Origin: a bacterium
Lineage (GTDB): Bacteria; RUG730; JAAEPJ01
Assembly: GCA_024222485.1 (NCBI GenBank)
Contig: JAAEPJ010000335.1
Coordinates: forward strand, 62,001 to 126,000
Direction: 5' to 3'
Length of the DNA stretch: 64,000 bases
The first letter of the stretch is position 1. Each line of letters begins with the position of its first letter. This document shows positions 27,038 to 36,443 of this stretch, one piece after another. The notes beneath the pieces were generated by a model. That model worked only from the letters and a program-made list of their open reading frames with translations, was not told the origin of the DNA and did not search any database. The position numbers and the translations under genes are program-made.

Positions 27038-28009
27038 TCATTTTTTATTTATCATTATACCACCAAATAATTTAGTGTTCTCTTTAATTTCAATATTATC
27101 CATAATAATACAATTATTCAATTCAACATTTCTCTGGATACAAACATTATTGCCAATAATAGAATTTTTTAAAGTGACATTCTCCCCAATAATACAGTTA
27201 TCCCCAAGCACATTATTCTCTTCTAAATAAACATTAGCCGAAATATTACAATTTTGTCCAAAAAAATATTTATTATCTGAGACACTCGTTGCATTATCTA
27301 ATGCATGAAACTGTGCTGATCTATAGGCATCAATATCTCCAATATCACACCAGTAGCTTTTCATTTCATACGCATAAATTGGAAGGTTCTGTTTCATTAT
27401 TTGAGGCCAAACATCGTGACCAAAATCATAAAACTTACCTTTGGGGATATAATCAAAAATTTCAGGTTCAAAAACATAAACACCTGTATTAATTCTATTT
27501 TCATAAATATCTTTTAACTCTGGTTTCTCCCTAAACCACTCTATTTTATTTGTCTTTTCATCCGCAAAAACAACACCATATTTAAACTTTGTATTATAAC
27601 GCTTAAGCACAATAGTTGCGATTGAATTATTCTTTTTATGAGACTTTATCACATCAGATAAATCAAGGTCAAGTAAACCATCACCACTCATTACAATAAA
27701 AGTCTCGTTCAATGTTTCACGAGCTCTACCAACACCACCAGCTGTGCCCATTAAATCTTTCTCATATAAATACTCAATATTAACCCCAAAGTCCCTCCCA
27801 TCACCAAAATAATCTTTAACTTGGCTAGGGTAAAGGTACAAATTAATAATAATATCTTTTATCCCATGCTCTCTCAAAAGCTCAATTGTCCTCGCCAAAA
27901 GAGGTCTATTTAAAATTTTCAACATAGGTTTTGGTGTATCATAGGTAAGAGGTCTGAGTCTTGTTCCCATACCCGCACACATGACAAATGCTTTTGTTAT
28001 TTTTTTCAT
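27038..28009 (-). CDS. Nucleotidyltransferase with left-handed beta-helix tail (NDP-sugar pyrophosphorylase)
   Basis: Protein of 323 residues. The N-terminal nucleotidyltransferase domain begins with [24 protein letters not shown], i.e. the GxGTRLRPL nucleotide loop and the PKPM lysine, and contains [11 protein letters not shown] (metal-binding Asp). From about residue 245 hexapeptide repeats ([17 protein letters not shown] and following) form a beta-helix tail. Such proteins make GDP-mannose, dTDP- or UDP-sugars; the domain layout is nearest to mannose-1-phosphate guanylyltransferase-like enzymes, but substrate is not determined. It may feed the polysaccharide locus. Confidence 0.82.
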   Translation of the reverse strand: MKKITKAFVMCAGMGTRLRPLTYDTPKPMLKILNRPLLARTIELLREHGIKDIIINLYLYPSQVKDYFGDGRDFGVNIEYLYEKDLMGTAGGVGRARETLNETFIVMSGDGLLDLDLSDVIKSHKKNNSIATIVLKRYNTKFKYGVVFADEKTNKIEWFREKPELKDIYENRINTGVYVFEPEIFDYIPKGKFYDFGHDVWPQIMKQNLPIYAYEMKSYWCDIGDIDAYRSAQFHALDNATSVSDNKYFFGQNCNISANVYLEENNVLGDNCIIGENVTLKNSIIGNNVCIQRNVELNNCIIMDNIEIKENTKLFGGIMINKK

Positions 28010-28088
28010 AAAAATTACCCTTGCAACGATTATAACACAGAAATATTAAAATCCACAAAAAGTGAACACAAAAAAGTAAACACAAAAT

Positions 28089-29795
28089 TTAAAAAGATAA
28101 GTATTTTAAAAAATTAAAAATTTCTACCAAATTTTTCTCAACGACTTCTCCTGTTTTACGAATTTTCAACTCTAACTGATTTGTTTTCAAATATTTTTTA
28201 CCAACAATAATCATAACAGGAACACCTAAAAGCTCCATATCATTAAACTTAACACCAGGACGTTCTTTTCTATCATCAAACAAAACATCGTAGCCTTCTT
28301 TATTTAAATCAGCATAAAGTTTCTCAGATAACTCTAATAGCTCTTTGTTTCTAATATCAACACAAACAAGCCCAATCTGATATGGAGCAATAGCCCATGG
28401 CCAAACAATACCCTTATCATCATGATTCTGTTCAACCGCTGCTGCAACCACACGCGACACACCTATACCATAGCACCCCATAATAATAGTATTCCGTTTT
28501 CCTTGATCATTTAAAAATTCAGCACCAAGTGGGAGGGAATATTTCATCCCTAATTTAAAAATATGACCTACTTCTATTCCTCGACTAAAATTTAATTCTT
28601 TCTGGCATTTAATACATTTGTCATGCTCTTGAACCAACATTAAATCAACATATTCTTCAATATCAATCTCATTAATATTTATAAAATGATAGTCTTTTTT
28701 ATTCGCTCCTGAAACGGCATTTTTTATATTCCCAATACTCTCTTCAGCTATCACTCTAAGTCCTTTTCTTAGACCAATGGGACCTAAAAAGCCCTTTTGC
28801 ACACCCGTAATATCCATTATTTCTTCATCCGTTGCAAGACGAAGATCTAGTGCATCCAAATAGGTTGCAAGTTTAATCTCATTAATAGTTCTATCTCCAC
28901 GAACTAAGATGACAATATAGTCCTTATCTGCATAGTAAACTAAAGTTTTTATAAACTGTTTTGATTCAATATTTAAAAATTCAGAAACTTCTTCAATTGT
29001 TTTTTTATCTGGAGTTAGGATTTCTTGCATTTCTTGTTTTTTAACAAAATTATTATCTGTATCTGGAGTATCATAATCCATAAGAGCAACAGCTTTTTCA
29101 ATATTTGCAGCATATCCACACTCACAGCTAGCGATTTCGCTCTCCCCAGTATCAGCCATTACCATAAATTCATGCGAAAAATTCCCGCCAATTGAGCCAC
29201 TATTAGCCTCAACAACACAAAACCCCAATCCACAGCGTTTAAAAATATTTTCATAAACTTGATACATTATTTTATAACTTTCAGCCGCGGACTCATCGCT
29301 GACATCAAAACTATAGGCATCTTTCATTAAAAACTCACGAGAACGCATAATTCCAAATCGCGGACGAATCTCATCACGAAATTTAGTTTGAAACTGATAA
29401 AGAATAAAAGGTAACTGTCGATACGAATCAACAATATCAGCAACCAAGCTAGTGATAACTTCTTCATGCGTAGGACCAAGACAAAAATCTCGTTCATGTC
29501 GATCCTTTAGCCTTACAAGCTCCTTACCATAAATTTCCCACCTACCTGATTTTTCCCATAATTCTTTCGGTTGCAATGCAGGCAAAGATATCTCTTGTGC
29601 AGAAACCTTATCCATTTCTTCACGAATAATATTCTCTACTTTCTTCAAGACCCTATGCCCAAGGGGAAGCCACTCATAAATACCACTTGCTAGCTTGCGA
29701 ACCATTGAAGTTCTGTGCATTAATTTATGGCTAACAATTTCTGCCTCACCAATATCTTGTTTCATTGTTTTGATAAATGCTTTTGAATATTTCAT
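28089..29795 (-). CDS. proS: Prolyl-tRNA synthetase, bacterial type
   Basis: Class II synthetase of 568 residues. It has the conserved N-terminus with EIVSHKLMHRTSMVRKLASG, motif 2 (FRDEIRPRFGIMRSREFLMKD, partly shown), an editing (INS) insertion between motifs 2 and 3 at about residues 230-380, motif 3 near GCYGIGVSRVVAA, and a C-terminal anticodon-binding domain. The length and presence of the insertion indicate the ProS type that clears mischarged Ala-tRNA-Pro. Confidence 0.97.
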   Translation of the reverse strand: MKYSKAFIKTMKQDIGEAEIVSHKLMHRTSMVRKLASGIYEWLPLGHRVLKKVENIIREEMDKVSAQEISLPALQPKELWEKSGRWEIYGKELVRLKDRHERDFCLGPTHEEVITSLVADIVDSYRQLPFILYQFQTKFRDEIRPRFGIMRSREFLMKDAYSFDVSDESAAESYKIMYQVYENIFKRCGLGFCVVEANSGSIGGNFSHEFMVMADTGESEIASCECGYAANIEKAVALMDYDTPDTDNNFVKKQEMQEILTPDKKTIEEVSEFLNIESKQFIKTLVYYADKDYIVILVRGDRTINEIKLATYLDALDLRLATDEEIMDITGVQKGFLGPIGLRKGLRVIAEESIGNIKNAVSGANKKDYHFININEIDIEEYVDLMLVQEHDKCIKCQKELNFSRGIEVGHIFKLGMKYSLPLGAEFLNDQGKRNTIIMGCYGIGVSRVVAAAVEQNHDDKGIVWPWAIAPYQIGLVCVDIRNKELLELSEKLYADLNKEGYDVLFDDRKERPGVKFNDMELLGVPVMIIVGKKYLKTNQLELKIRKTGEVVEKNLVEIFNFLKYLSF

Positions 29796-29854
29796 TTATT
29801 AGCTTATCCTAAATATCTAGATTAGATTTTAATTTAAATTTCAACTTAGAACCT

Positions 29855-30379
29855 TCAAACACAGTCTAAGCCTGCTCTAAACACCTCAATGTTCAGATTA
29901 ACAATCTTTTCTCCCTTATGCTTAAAGCTCTCTTTAATCGCTTCTTCCATTGATGCCTGCTTCAAAAGTTTAACCCTAGCAATAAACAAACCTAACATAG
30001 CCATGTTTGCCATAATCTTAGAACCAAACTTTTCTGACAAGGTATTTGCCTCGAGGACTAAAACATCTATATTATTCTCAATTTTAACAAGGTCAGAATT
30101 TAAAAACATCAAACCATCTGGCTTTAAACTTTTACGAAATTTTTCAAAGGCAAGACGACTGAAACATAAAACATAATCAGGCTTATAAACTATTGGAGAA
30201 CCAATAAATTCATCGGAAATAATGACCTTACAATTGGCTGCACCGCCACGCATCTCTGCTCCATAAGAAGGAAAAAAAGTTGTCACTTTATCTTCTAATA
30301 TTGCTGCTTTAATTAAAATATTTCCTGCTTGCATAATACCTTGACCACCATAGCCGGTGATAATTATTTCTTTTTTCAT
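29855..30379 (-). CDS. 2-oxoacid:ferredoxin oxidoreductase, gamma subunit
   Basis: Gamma subunit of 174 residues. It opens with IIITGYGGQGIMQAGNIL, the hallmark start of KorC/VorC-type subunits, and contains SYGAEMRGGAANCKVI, which contacts the CoA/active-site interface in this family. Fourth gene of the ferredoxin-alpha-beta-gamma operon, 77 bases after beta. The complex oxidatively decarboxylates a 2-oxoacid to acyl-CoA with reduction of ferredoxin, an anaerobic trait. Confidence 0.92.
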   Translation of the reverse strand: MKKEIIITGYGGQGIMQAGNILIKAAILEDKVTTFFPSYGAEMRGGAANCKVIISDEFIGSPIVYKPDYVLCFSRLAFEKFRKSLKPDGLMFLNSDLVKIENNIDVLVLEANTLSEKFGSKIMANMAMLGLFIARVKLLKQASMEEAIKESFKHKGEKIVNLNIEVFRAGLDCV

Positions 30380-30455
30380 TTTTACCCTTTCTAAAATAGA
30401 AACAGCCTATTTTAGCTGTACTTATACTATAAAATAAAAGATCCTGAACCAAATT

Positions 30456-31181
30456 TTAGCTATCCTTAAAAACACCTAACGGAAAAGCCTTAGAGATGGT
30501 ATCTTCTATCATTTGTAGTGATTCTACTGGAGTTTGGTACCAAGCTGTTGGACACATGGCTAGAATCTCAACTAATGAAAAGCCTTTTCCATTTAATTGG
30601 TTCTCCATCGCTTTTTTTATTGCAGCTTTTGCTTTTAAAGTATTAGCTGGAGAGTTAACTGCTACACGCTCCAAATAATGGACATAATCAATATTACTTA
30701 AAAGTTCACATACTTTCATCGGGTACCCATCTTCTTCAGTCCGACCTTGAGTAGTCGTCGTTGTAACCTGATTTGGCATAGTTGTTGGTGCCATTTGCCC
30801 ACCCGTCATGCCATAACAAACATTATTGACAAAAAAAATTGTAATATTCTCTCCTCGATTAGCTGTATGTAACATTTCATTGCCACCAATTGCTGCTAAA
30901 TCACCATCTCCTTGATATGTAAAGACTACTTTATTAGGGTTTGTGCGTTTAATTGCCGTTGCGACTGAAGGGGGTCGCCCATGTGGCGCTTCACAAGTAT
31001 CAAAATCCCAATATAAGTACCCAAAAACGGCACATCCAACAGGTGCTACAGCAATAATTTTCTCGCGAATATTAAGCTCATCTATCACCTCTGATAAAAT
31101 ACGATGTATAATACCATGGCCACAGCCAGGACAGTAATGCTGTGGCGTTTTTTTTAAACTTTCTGGCATTTCAAATTTCAT
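30456..31181 (-). CDS. 2-oxoacid:ferredoxin oxidoreductase, beta (TPP) subunit
   Basis: TPP-binding subunit of 241 residues. YCPGCGHGIIHRIL at the N-terminus and GDGDLAAIGGNEMLHTANR with a following NNVCYGMTGGQ form the TPP/Mg site (GDG...NN pattern); the two N-terminal cysteines are typical [4Fe-4S] ligands in such subunits. The ATG has AGGAATT upstream. Second catalytic subunit of the four-gene oxidoreductase. Confidence 0.93.
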   Translation of the reverse strand: MKFEMPESLKKTPQHYCPGCGHGIIHRILSEVIDELNIREKIIAVAPVGCAVFGYLYWDFDTCEAPHGRPPSVATAIKRTNPNKVVFTYQGDGDLAAIGGNEMLHTANRGENITIFFVNNVCYGMTGGQMAPTTMPNQVTTTTTQGRTEEDGYPMKVCELLSNIDYVHYLERVAVNSPANTLKAKAAIKKAMENQLNGKGFSLVEILAMCPTAWYQTPVESLQMIEDTISKAFPLGVFKDS

Positions 31182-31273
31182 ATTAATTCCTATATTTTAA
31201 GTCGGAAGATAAAACTCTTCCTTCTATTCACAATGCAGATATTAGGCTTAGATATATAGATAAGATCAAGCCT

Positions 31274-32329
31274 CTACATCATATTTTTAACCTTACTGAT
31301 AATTGTCTCGACCTCAGGCACTCCTCCACCTGGAATACCATAAAACTGCACCTCTGATTTACCTAAAACTGCCAACCTGACATCCTCGACCATCTGACCA
31401 GAACTCATCTCAACTACCATAAATTTTTTGCCAGCATCAGCAAGGGCAGCAATCCTTTTTGAAGGAAAGGGGAAAACTGTTTTTGGTCTTAAGTATCCGA
31501 CATTAAAGCCAGAATCTCTTAAGTTTAAATACGCATCATAAATAATCCGCGCACTCGTTCCATAACCAACTAAAACCACATCCGCATCATCAGTAGATAC
31601 TTCCTCGAAATCTACTTCAACTTCCATCTTATTAAACTTCTCAAGTAACTTATAATTATGTTCTGTAAGAGCACCTTCTTCCATAATTAATGATCTAATA
31701 AATCTAGAAGATCTATTTTTACAACCTGTTAAAGCCCAATCTGATGCATTAAAAACTTCGTCTTCATCAGGGTATTTAGCAAGCTCATTTAAATCAACTT
31801 TCTCAATCATTTGACCAATAACACCATCTGCTAGAATCATTACAGGATTTTTATATTTAAAAGCTAAATAAAATGCTTTTTTAGGCATCTCATACATTTC
31901 TTGAACATTGGATGGTGTTAACACAATCATTTTATAATCACCATGGCCACCACCTTTAACTGCCTGAAAATAGTCCCCCTGTGCACCTGAGATATTACCA
32001 AGACCGGGACCACCTCTTTGCACATTAACAATGACTGTAGGCAACTCACATCCAGCCATATAAGAAATTGTTTCTTGCATTAAAGAAATTCCCGGCGATG
32101 ATGATGATGTCAAAGCCTTTTTCCCAGTCATTGCAACCCCATATATCATATTTACTGATGCAAGCTCAGACTCTGTTTGTAAAAAAACACGCCCTTCTTC
32201 ACGCATTCGCACGGACATAGATTCCGTAATCTCATTCTGTGGTGTAATAGGGTAACCAAAGTAGGCATCAAGTCCTGCAGAAATAGACCCTTCGACTAAA
32301 GCATTATTTCCCTTCATTAATTTAATCAT
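31274..32329 (-). CDS. 2-oxoacid:ferredoxin oxidoreductase, alpha subunit (Vor/Kor-type)
   Basis: Alpha subunit of 351 residues with the pyrimidine-binding TPP domain: MKGNNALVEGSISAG, FGYPITPQNEI, TESELASVNM and SSSSPGISLMQE are the family signatures, and a C-terminal transketolase-like domain follows (GYGTSARIIYDA, MVVEMSSGQM). The separate-subunit ferredoxin/alpha/beta/gamma order is that of 3-methyl-2-oxobutanoate (VOR) or 2-oxoglutarate (KOR) ferredoxin oxidoreductases, which sequence alone does not separate reliably. The ATG overlaps the ferredoxin stop by 8 bases. Confidence 0.92.
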   Translation of the reverse strand: MIKLMKGNNALVEGSISAGLDAYFGYPITPQNEITESMSVRMREEGRVFLQTESELASVNMIYGVAMTGKKALTSSSSPGISLMQETISYMAGCELPTVIVNVQRGGPGLGNISGAQGDYFQAVKGGGHGDYKMIVLTPSNVQEMYEMPKKAFYLAFKYKNPVMILADGVIGQMIEKVDLNELAKYPDEDEVFNASDWALTGCKNRSSRFIRSLIMEEGALTEHNYKLLEKFNKMEVEVDFEEVSTDDADVVLVGYGTSARIIYDAYLNLRDSGFNVGYLRPKTVFPFPSKRIAALADAGKKFMVVEMSSGQMVEDVRLAVLGKSEVQFYGIPGGGVPEVETIISKVKNMM

Positions 32330-32525
32330 TTTCTTTTACCTCAATTGCAAAATCTGGGCACATTAAGTAACATTTCCCACAAGCAATACAATCCCCAATT
32401 AATTCGACTGGATGAACTCCAGATGTATTAAATTCTTTGCTTACAGATAATACATTAACTGGGCACACTTCAATACAAATCCCGCAACATTTACAGTATT
32501 CTCTATTAATTTCTACTTTTTTCAT
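32322..32525 (-). CDS. Ferredoxin-type delta subunit (2x[4Fe-4S])
   Basis: A 67-residue ferredoxin with two CxxCxxCxxxCP clusters (CKCCGICIEVCP and CIACGKCYLMCP), thus two [4Fe-4S] centres. It is the first gene of the 2-oxoacid oxidoreductase operon and overlaps the alpha gene, so it is the intrinsic electron-transfer subunit (KorD/VorD type). AAAGG lies 9 bases before the ATG. Confidence 0.93.
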   Translation of the reverse strand: MKKVEINREYCKCCGICIEVCPVNVLSVSKEFNTSGVHPVELIGDCIACGKCYLMCPDFAIEVKEND

Positions 32526-32663
32526 ATATACAAACCTTTTATTACCATAATATGTAATCTATAATCATGTCAAACTATTTAAAATTACAATATTTATAAA
32601 AATCTTAATAATAAAATCAATAACTTTAAAGGTTTAACAAACCAAGAATCAAAATATTTTCAC

Positions 32664-32690
32664 TTTTAATGGGATAAATTACCATTAAAA
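32664..32690 (-). terminator. AT-rich hairpin downstream of fabH, possible terminator
   Basis: A 9-bp perfect stem (TTTTAATGG / CCATTAAAA) with a 9-base loop lies 14 bases after the fabH stop on the minus strand. It is not followed by an uninterrupted U-run, so it may only weakly separate fabH from the oxidoreductase operon. Confidence 0.3.
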
Positions 32691-32703
32691 ATTAATAAGC
32701 GGC

Positions 32704-33687
32704 TCACCATTCAATAGTCATGCCTGCAGAAGTAAATCCTGCACCAAAACTAACTAAAACAATCTTATCTCCTTTTTGGATCCGACTTTCTTCAAGTGCC
32801 TGCGAAAGAGCAATGGGAATTGTCGAGGCACTAGTATTTCCAATCTTATGTAAATTAATATAAACTTGATCTTTTTTTAATTTTAAACGCTTTCTAATAG
32901 CCTCAATAATTCTAATATTTGCTTGGTGCGGAATCAATAACTTAATGTCATCCTTATTCCATCCAGAGCATTCAACAACTTTCACAGCAGCATTCTTCAT
33001 ATCTGTAACTGCATTTTTAAAAACCTCATTACCTTGCATCTCAAGAAAATGTTGACTTTGCTCTAAAGTGAGCTGACTAGCAGGATTCTTTGAGCCACCA
33101 GCTTTAATTATTAAAAGATCATAATTATCACCATTACTATTAAGTTCGGATCTTAAAATACCTGAGGAATCATTGCTAGCTTCAACAATTGCAGCACCTG
33201 CTCCATCGCCAAATAACACACAAGTCACTCTATCTTTCCAATCGGTAACAGATGAAAGCTTTTCCGTTGCAACAATTAAAACCCTTTTGCTCGGGTCAGA
33301 TGCAATATATTTCTCAGCAATATCCAAGCCATAAATAAAACCTGAACAAGCGGCTGAAATATCAAATGCAAAAGCTTTCTTTGCTGCTAATTCCTTTTGA
33401 ATTAAGCAAGATGTCGATGGGGTCTGATAGTCACCTGTAATTGTTGCACAAATAATAATATCTATATCATCAGCACTCAACCCTGCTTTTTGCAATGCAT
33501 CTTTGGCAGCCATAACCCCCATAGTAGCAGCAGTCTCCCCACTGGATGCTATTCTGCGTTCCTTAATTCCGGTACGCTGAGTAATCCACTCATCGCTAGT
33601 ATCAACCATTTTTTCAAGGTCTGCATTAGTTAAAATTTTTTCAGGTAAATAATGTCCTACTGAGACTAACTTTACTTTTTGTTTCAT
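32704..33687 (-). CDS. fabH: 3-oxoacyl-ACP synthase III
   Basis: Initiating ketoacyl-ACP synthase of 327 residues; condenses acyl-CoA with malonyl-ACP. The Cys-His-Asn triad is visible: SAACSGFIYG near residue 112, PHQANIRII near 250, and KIGNTSASTIP near 280. ATG 33687 was chosen over an extension to 33771 because AAGGTG lies just before it and homologues start here (KVKLVSVGHYLPE). It follows the methyltransferase fusion by 124 bases. No other fab genes are in the window. Confidence 0.94.
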   Translation of the reverse strand: MKQKVKLVSVGHYLPEKILTNADLEKMVDTSDEWITQRTGIKERRIASSGETAATMGVMAAKDALQKAGLSADDIDIIICATITGDYQTPSTSCLIQKELAAKKAFAFDISAACSGFIYGLDIAEKYIASDPSKRVLIVATEKLSSVTDWKDRVTCVLFGDGAGAAIVEASNDSSGILRSELNSNGDNYDLLIIKAGGSKNPASQLTLEQSQHFLEMQGNEVFKNAVTDMKNAAVKVVECSGWNKDDIKLLIPHQANIRIIEAIRKRLKLKKDQVYINLHKIGNTSASTIPIALSQALEESRIQKGDKIVLVSFGAGFTSAGMTIEW

Positions 33688-33810
33688 ATTTTCACCTTCA
33701 CCTATAATACTCCAATATTCAAAAAAACTTATAAAGTTTAAAATAATTTGTTTATAAAAAACCCTACCCAAAGCATAACCTATTCATATTCCAAAATTTC
33801 AACATGCTTT

Positions 33811-36384
33811 CTATCTAATAAAACTACGTTTCTCTATTGGTATTTGCAAAATAAAAGCACTGCCAAGCTGCTTTCCTTTAAGTGGGCTTTCAACCCAAAC
33901 ACGCCCGCTGTGAACATCAGCAATATCTCTTACCACTGAAAGCCCCAGACCTTCACCTTCTTGCGCTGGGAAGTCTCCCACTTTCACATATTTACTAAAA
34001 ATTTTATTATGATTCTCTGGAGATATCCCTGGACCTTCATCGATAATAGATATCTTAACAAAACCATTCTTCTTACAAATATTAACATATATTATACTGT
34101 TTTCAGGAGAAAATTTCACAGCATTTTCAAAAATTTCATCAAACATCTCTTCGAATAAACTCTTATCAAGATAGACAGATTCAATAAACATACTAATATT
34201 TAAACTCGTTTTTAACTGTTTCTCATTAAGCTTAATATCAAATTTTTTAATTTCTGAGTTAATAATATCAACGGCATTATAGGTCCCCATATTAAAATCA
34301 TTCAATGCTAAATTAAAAAACCAACTATTTCTAAGATTATTAATCTTACTCTCAAATAAACGAATACTTTTATCAAGAATATCTTTATCTTGTATTTTTT
34401 GTCTAATATAAAAAAAAGGAGAATCTTCTTCACTACGAACAAGAGAGATCAAACTATCAACCTCTCGAATTAATCTATTTGACTGGTTCGTTCTAACGAT
34501 TAACTCTCTCTCTAAAAAAACTCCATCTGAAATATTTTTATTAATAACCAAATACTTTTGAATACCTGAGATATTAACAACTAAAATCGTACAATAGTAA
34601 TATAAAACTTTCCCAGAATAATCAACAAGAAGAAGCTCTCCTTCCCAAATACCAGAATTACTTAAACTTTCTTTCATCGCAGAAAAAAACACTTCAAAGT
34701 CACGAATATTAGCAATATCATTCCATTTTCGACCGATAACTTCTTCTTCTTTAACGACTAGGTTAGTTAAAACAAGACGATTAACTTTTTCAACATTAAA
34801 GCTAGTATCTGTAAGAAATATATCTTCAGAAAATTTTTCAAAAATAGAGTCTTGAAAAAAATCTTGAAATGAGTAATGATAATCAGTAATTAAACCTTTA
34901 AAGCCATTCAATATTTTCTCAAAAATAAAATTAAAACACCTTAATTTATTCCCTACTTTAATTTCTAAAACAAGCATGCCAGAATTTGCATTTAAAATAC
35001 TGTTAGTATTATATAAAAAACCATTATTACTTGCAGATTTAATCTTGACTTTTGGATCATTAAGCATATTAACAATATTATCTAATTCTTTATCAAATAC
35101 TTGATTGATAAACTTATGGCAAGTATTATTTGCATGCAAAATTTGACCATTATCATCCGTATTAAATTCTGATATATTTAACATATTTAAACAACTTCTC
35201 TTCGTCTCTGAAACCAAAAAACTAAGGTTCGGATTATCTTTAAGTCTTAGAAAAGTCATAGTCTCAATATGGGTTGTCTGTGGAAACATATCAATAGCCT
35301 TAAAGTCAACAATATCATAAATTTCTTTTAAAATATTGAGATCATCTACTAAAGTTTCAACCTTGCATGAAGTATAGACAAGTTTACTTGGCAAAACTTT
35401 TAAAATATTTTTAATAGCTTTCCGACCAAGACCACTTCTAGGTGGATCAACAAGCATGCTAATTTCAGCATTAAGTGGAACTAGCTCATTATTATTTAAA
35501 ATATTTTCTACTCTCCCACAAAAAAATTTACAATTTTCAACCTTATTGTCGGCTATATTTTCTTTCGCAAGCTTAACGGCCTCATCATTAACTTCAATAC
35601 CCAAAACATTTTTAAATTCGCTCGCTAAGTAAATAGCAAATCCTCCAACACCAGAATATAAATCAATTAAAACATCCCCCGATTTTAACCATTCCTTAGA
35701 AATTTGATACATTTTCAATATATTAAGGCTATTAACCTGAAAAAAACTATAAGGTCCAATTTTATAACTATATCCATCAATATTTTCTATTAAATATGGT
35801 TCTCCATAAATTAATTTTGTCTCATCTGAAAAAGCTGAGTCTGCAACTCTTTTATTAATACTTAAATAAACACTCTGAACTTTTATCTCTGCTTTTATAA
35901 TATCTTGAACTAATGAAGAAAGTTCAAAACTCTCTGTCGCAACAAAATTCAGCATAAAAGTATCCATGCTTTTACTATAACGGATAATAAGAGTCCTTAA
36001 AATTCCAGTATGTTTTTTCTTATTATAAGCAGATAGATCATTAGCATTGACCCATTCTTTAGTAATTTCCAAAACTCGATTAGTCTCAGGAGTTTGCATT
36101 AGACAATTTTTTATATCAACAACACTATTAAATTCCCCATATTTATGTAACCCAAGACCTAACTCATCCTGATTGTCAAAAAAAGTAAACTCCATTTTAT
36201 TGCGGTAATAATTTATATTCTGAGAAGGAATAATTTCAATATTATTACTTAGAAAAGAATCTAAATTTACTTTTTCAAAAACTTTAATTAAATTTTGTTT
36301 CTTATCCTTAAGCTGCTCAATATAATCTAAGTGGCGCAGGCTGCATCCGCCACAATTTTCATAATGCTTACATATTTGTTCCAT
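33811..36384 (-). CDS. RNA m5U methyltransferase (RlmD/TrmA family) fused to PAS and histidine-kinase-type ATPase
   Basis: An 857-residue protein with an unusual domain order. Residues 1-380 are a complete uracil-5 methyltransferase: Cys5, 11, 14 and 94 match the [4Fe-4S] ligands of RlmD-type enzymes, the SAM motif is DLYSGVGGFA near 241, DPPRSG is at 313, the catalytic Cys340 is in YTSCKVETL, and the family ends normally with FPQTTHIET. It starts directly at the Cys cluster, so a TRAM domain is absent. Residues about 400-500 are PAS-like, 512-625 a clearer PAS domain, and 745-850 a GHKL ATPase with N-box FENAVKFSP, G1 DEGPGI, and G2 GEGLGLSVV. There is no histidine between residues 503 and 792, so a normal phosphoacceptor His is missing. 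The frame is continuous. ATG has AAGGAAA upstream. Confidence 0.85.
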   Translation of the reverse strand: MEQICKHYENCGGCSLRHLDYIEQLKDKKQNLIKVFEKVNLDSFLSNNIEIIPSQNINYYRNKMEFTFFDNQDELGLGLHKYGEFNSVVDIKNCLMQTPETNRVLEITKEWVNANDLSAYNKKKHTGILRTLIIRYSKSMDTFMLNFVATESFELSSLVQDIIKAEIKVQSVYLSINKRVADSAFSDETKLIYGEPYLIENIDGYSYKIGPYSFFQVNSLNILKMYQISKEWLKSGDVLIDLYSGVGGFAIYLASEFKNVLGIEVNDEAVKLAKENIADNKVENCKFFCGRVENILNNNELVPLNAEISMLVDPPRSGLGRKAIKNILKVLPSKLVYTSCKVETLVDDLNILKEIYDIVDFKAIDMFPQTTHIETMTFLRLKDNPNLSFLVSETKRSCLNMLNISEFNTDDNGQILHANNTCHKFINQVFDKELDNIVNMLNDPKVKIKSASNNGFLYNTNSILNANSGMLVLEIKVGNKLRCFNFIFEKILNGFKGLITDYHYSFQDFFQDSIFEKFSEDIFLTDTSFNVEKVNRLVLTNLVVKEEEVIGRKWNDIANIRDFEVFFSAMKESLSNSGIWEGELLLVDYSGKVLYYYCTILVVNISGIQKYLVINKNISDGVFLERELIVRTNQSNRLIREVDSLISLVRSEEDSPFFYIRQKIQDKDILDKSIRLFESKINNLRNSWFFNLALNDFNMGTYNAVDIINSEIKKFDIKLNEKQLKTSLNISMFIESVYLDKSLFEEMFDEIFENAVKFSPENSIIYVNICKKNGFVKISIIDEGPGISPENHNKIFSKYVKVGDFPAQEGEGLGLSVVRDIADVHSGRVWVESPLKGKQLGSAFILQIPIEKRSFIR

Positions 36385-36443
36385 TGTATTTCCTTAATTA
36401 TCATTAAGATAACTCTAATAATAAAAACAATAAACCTTTAGCT

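Noticed and set aside
29889-30176. Plus-strand 95-codon open frame
   Set aside because: Antisense to the oxidoreductase gamma subunit, which has clear family motifs.
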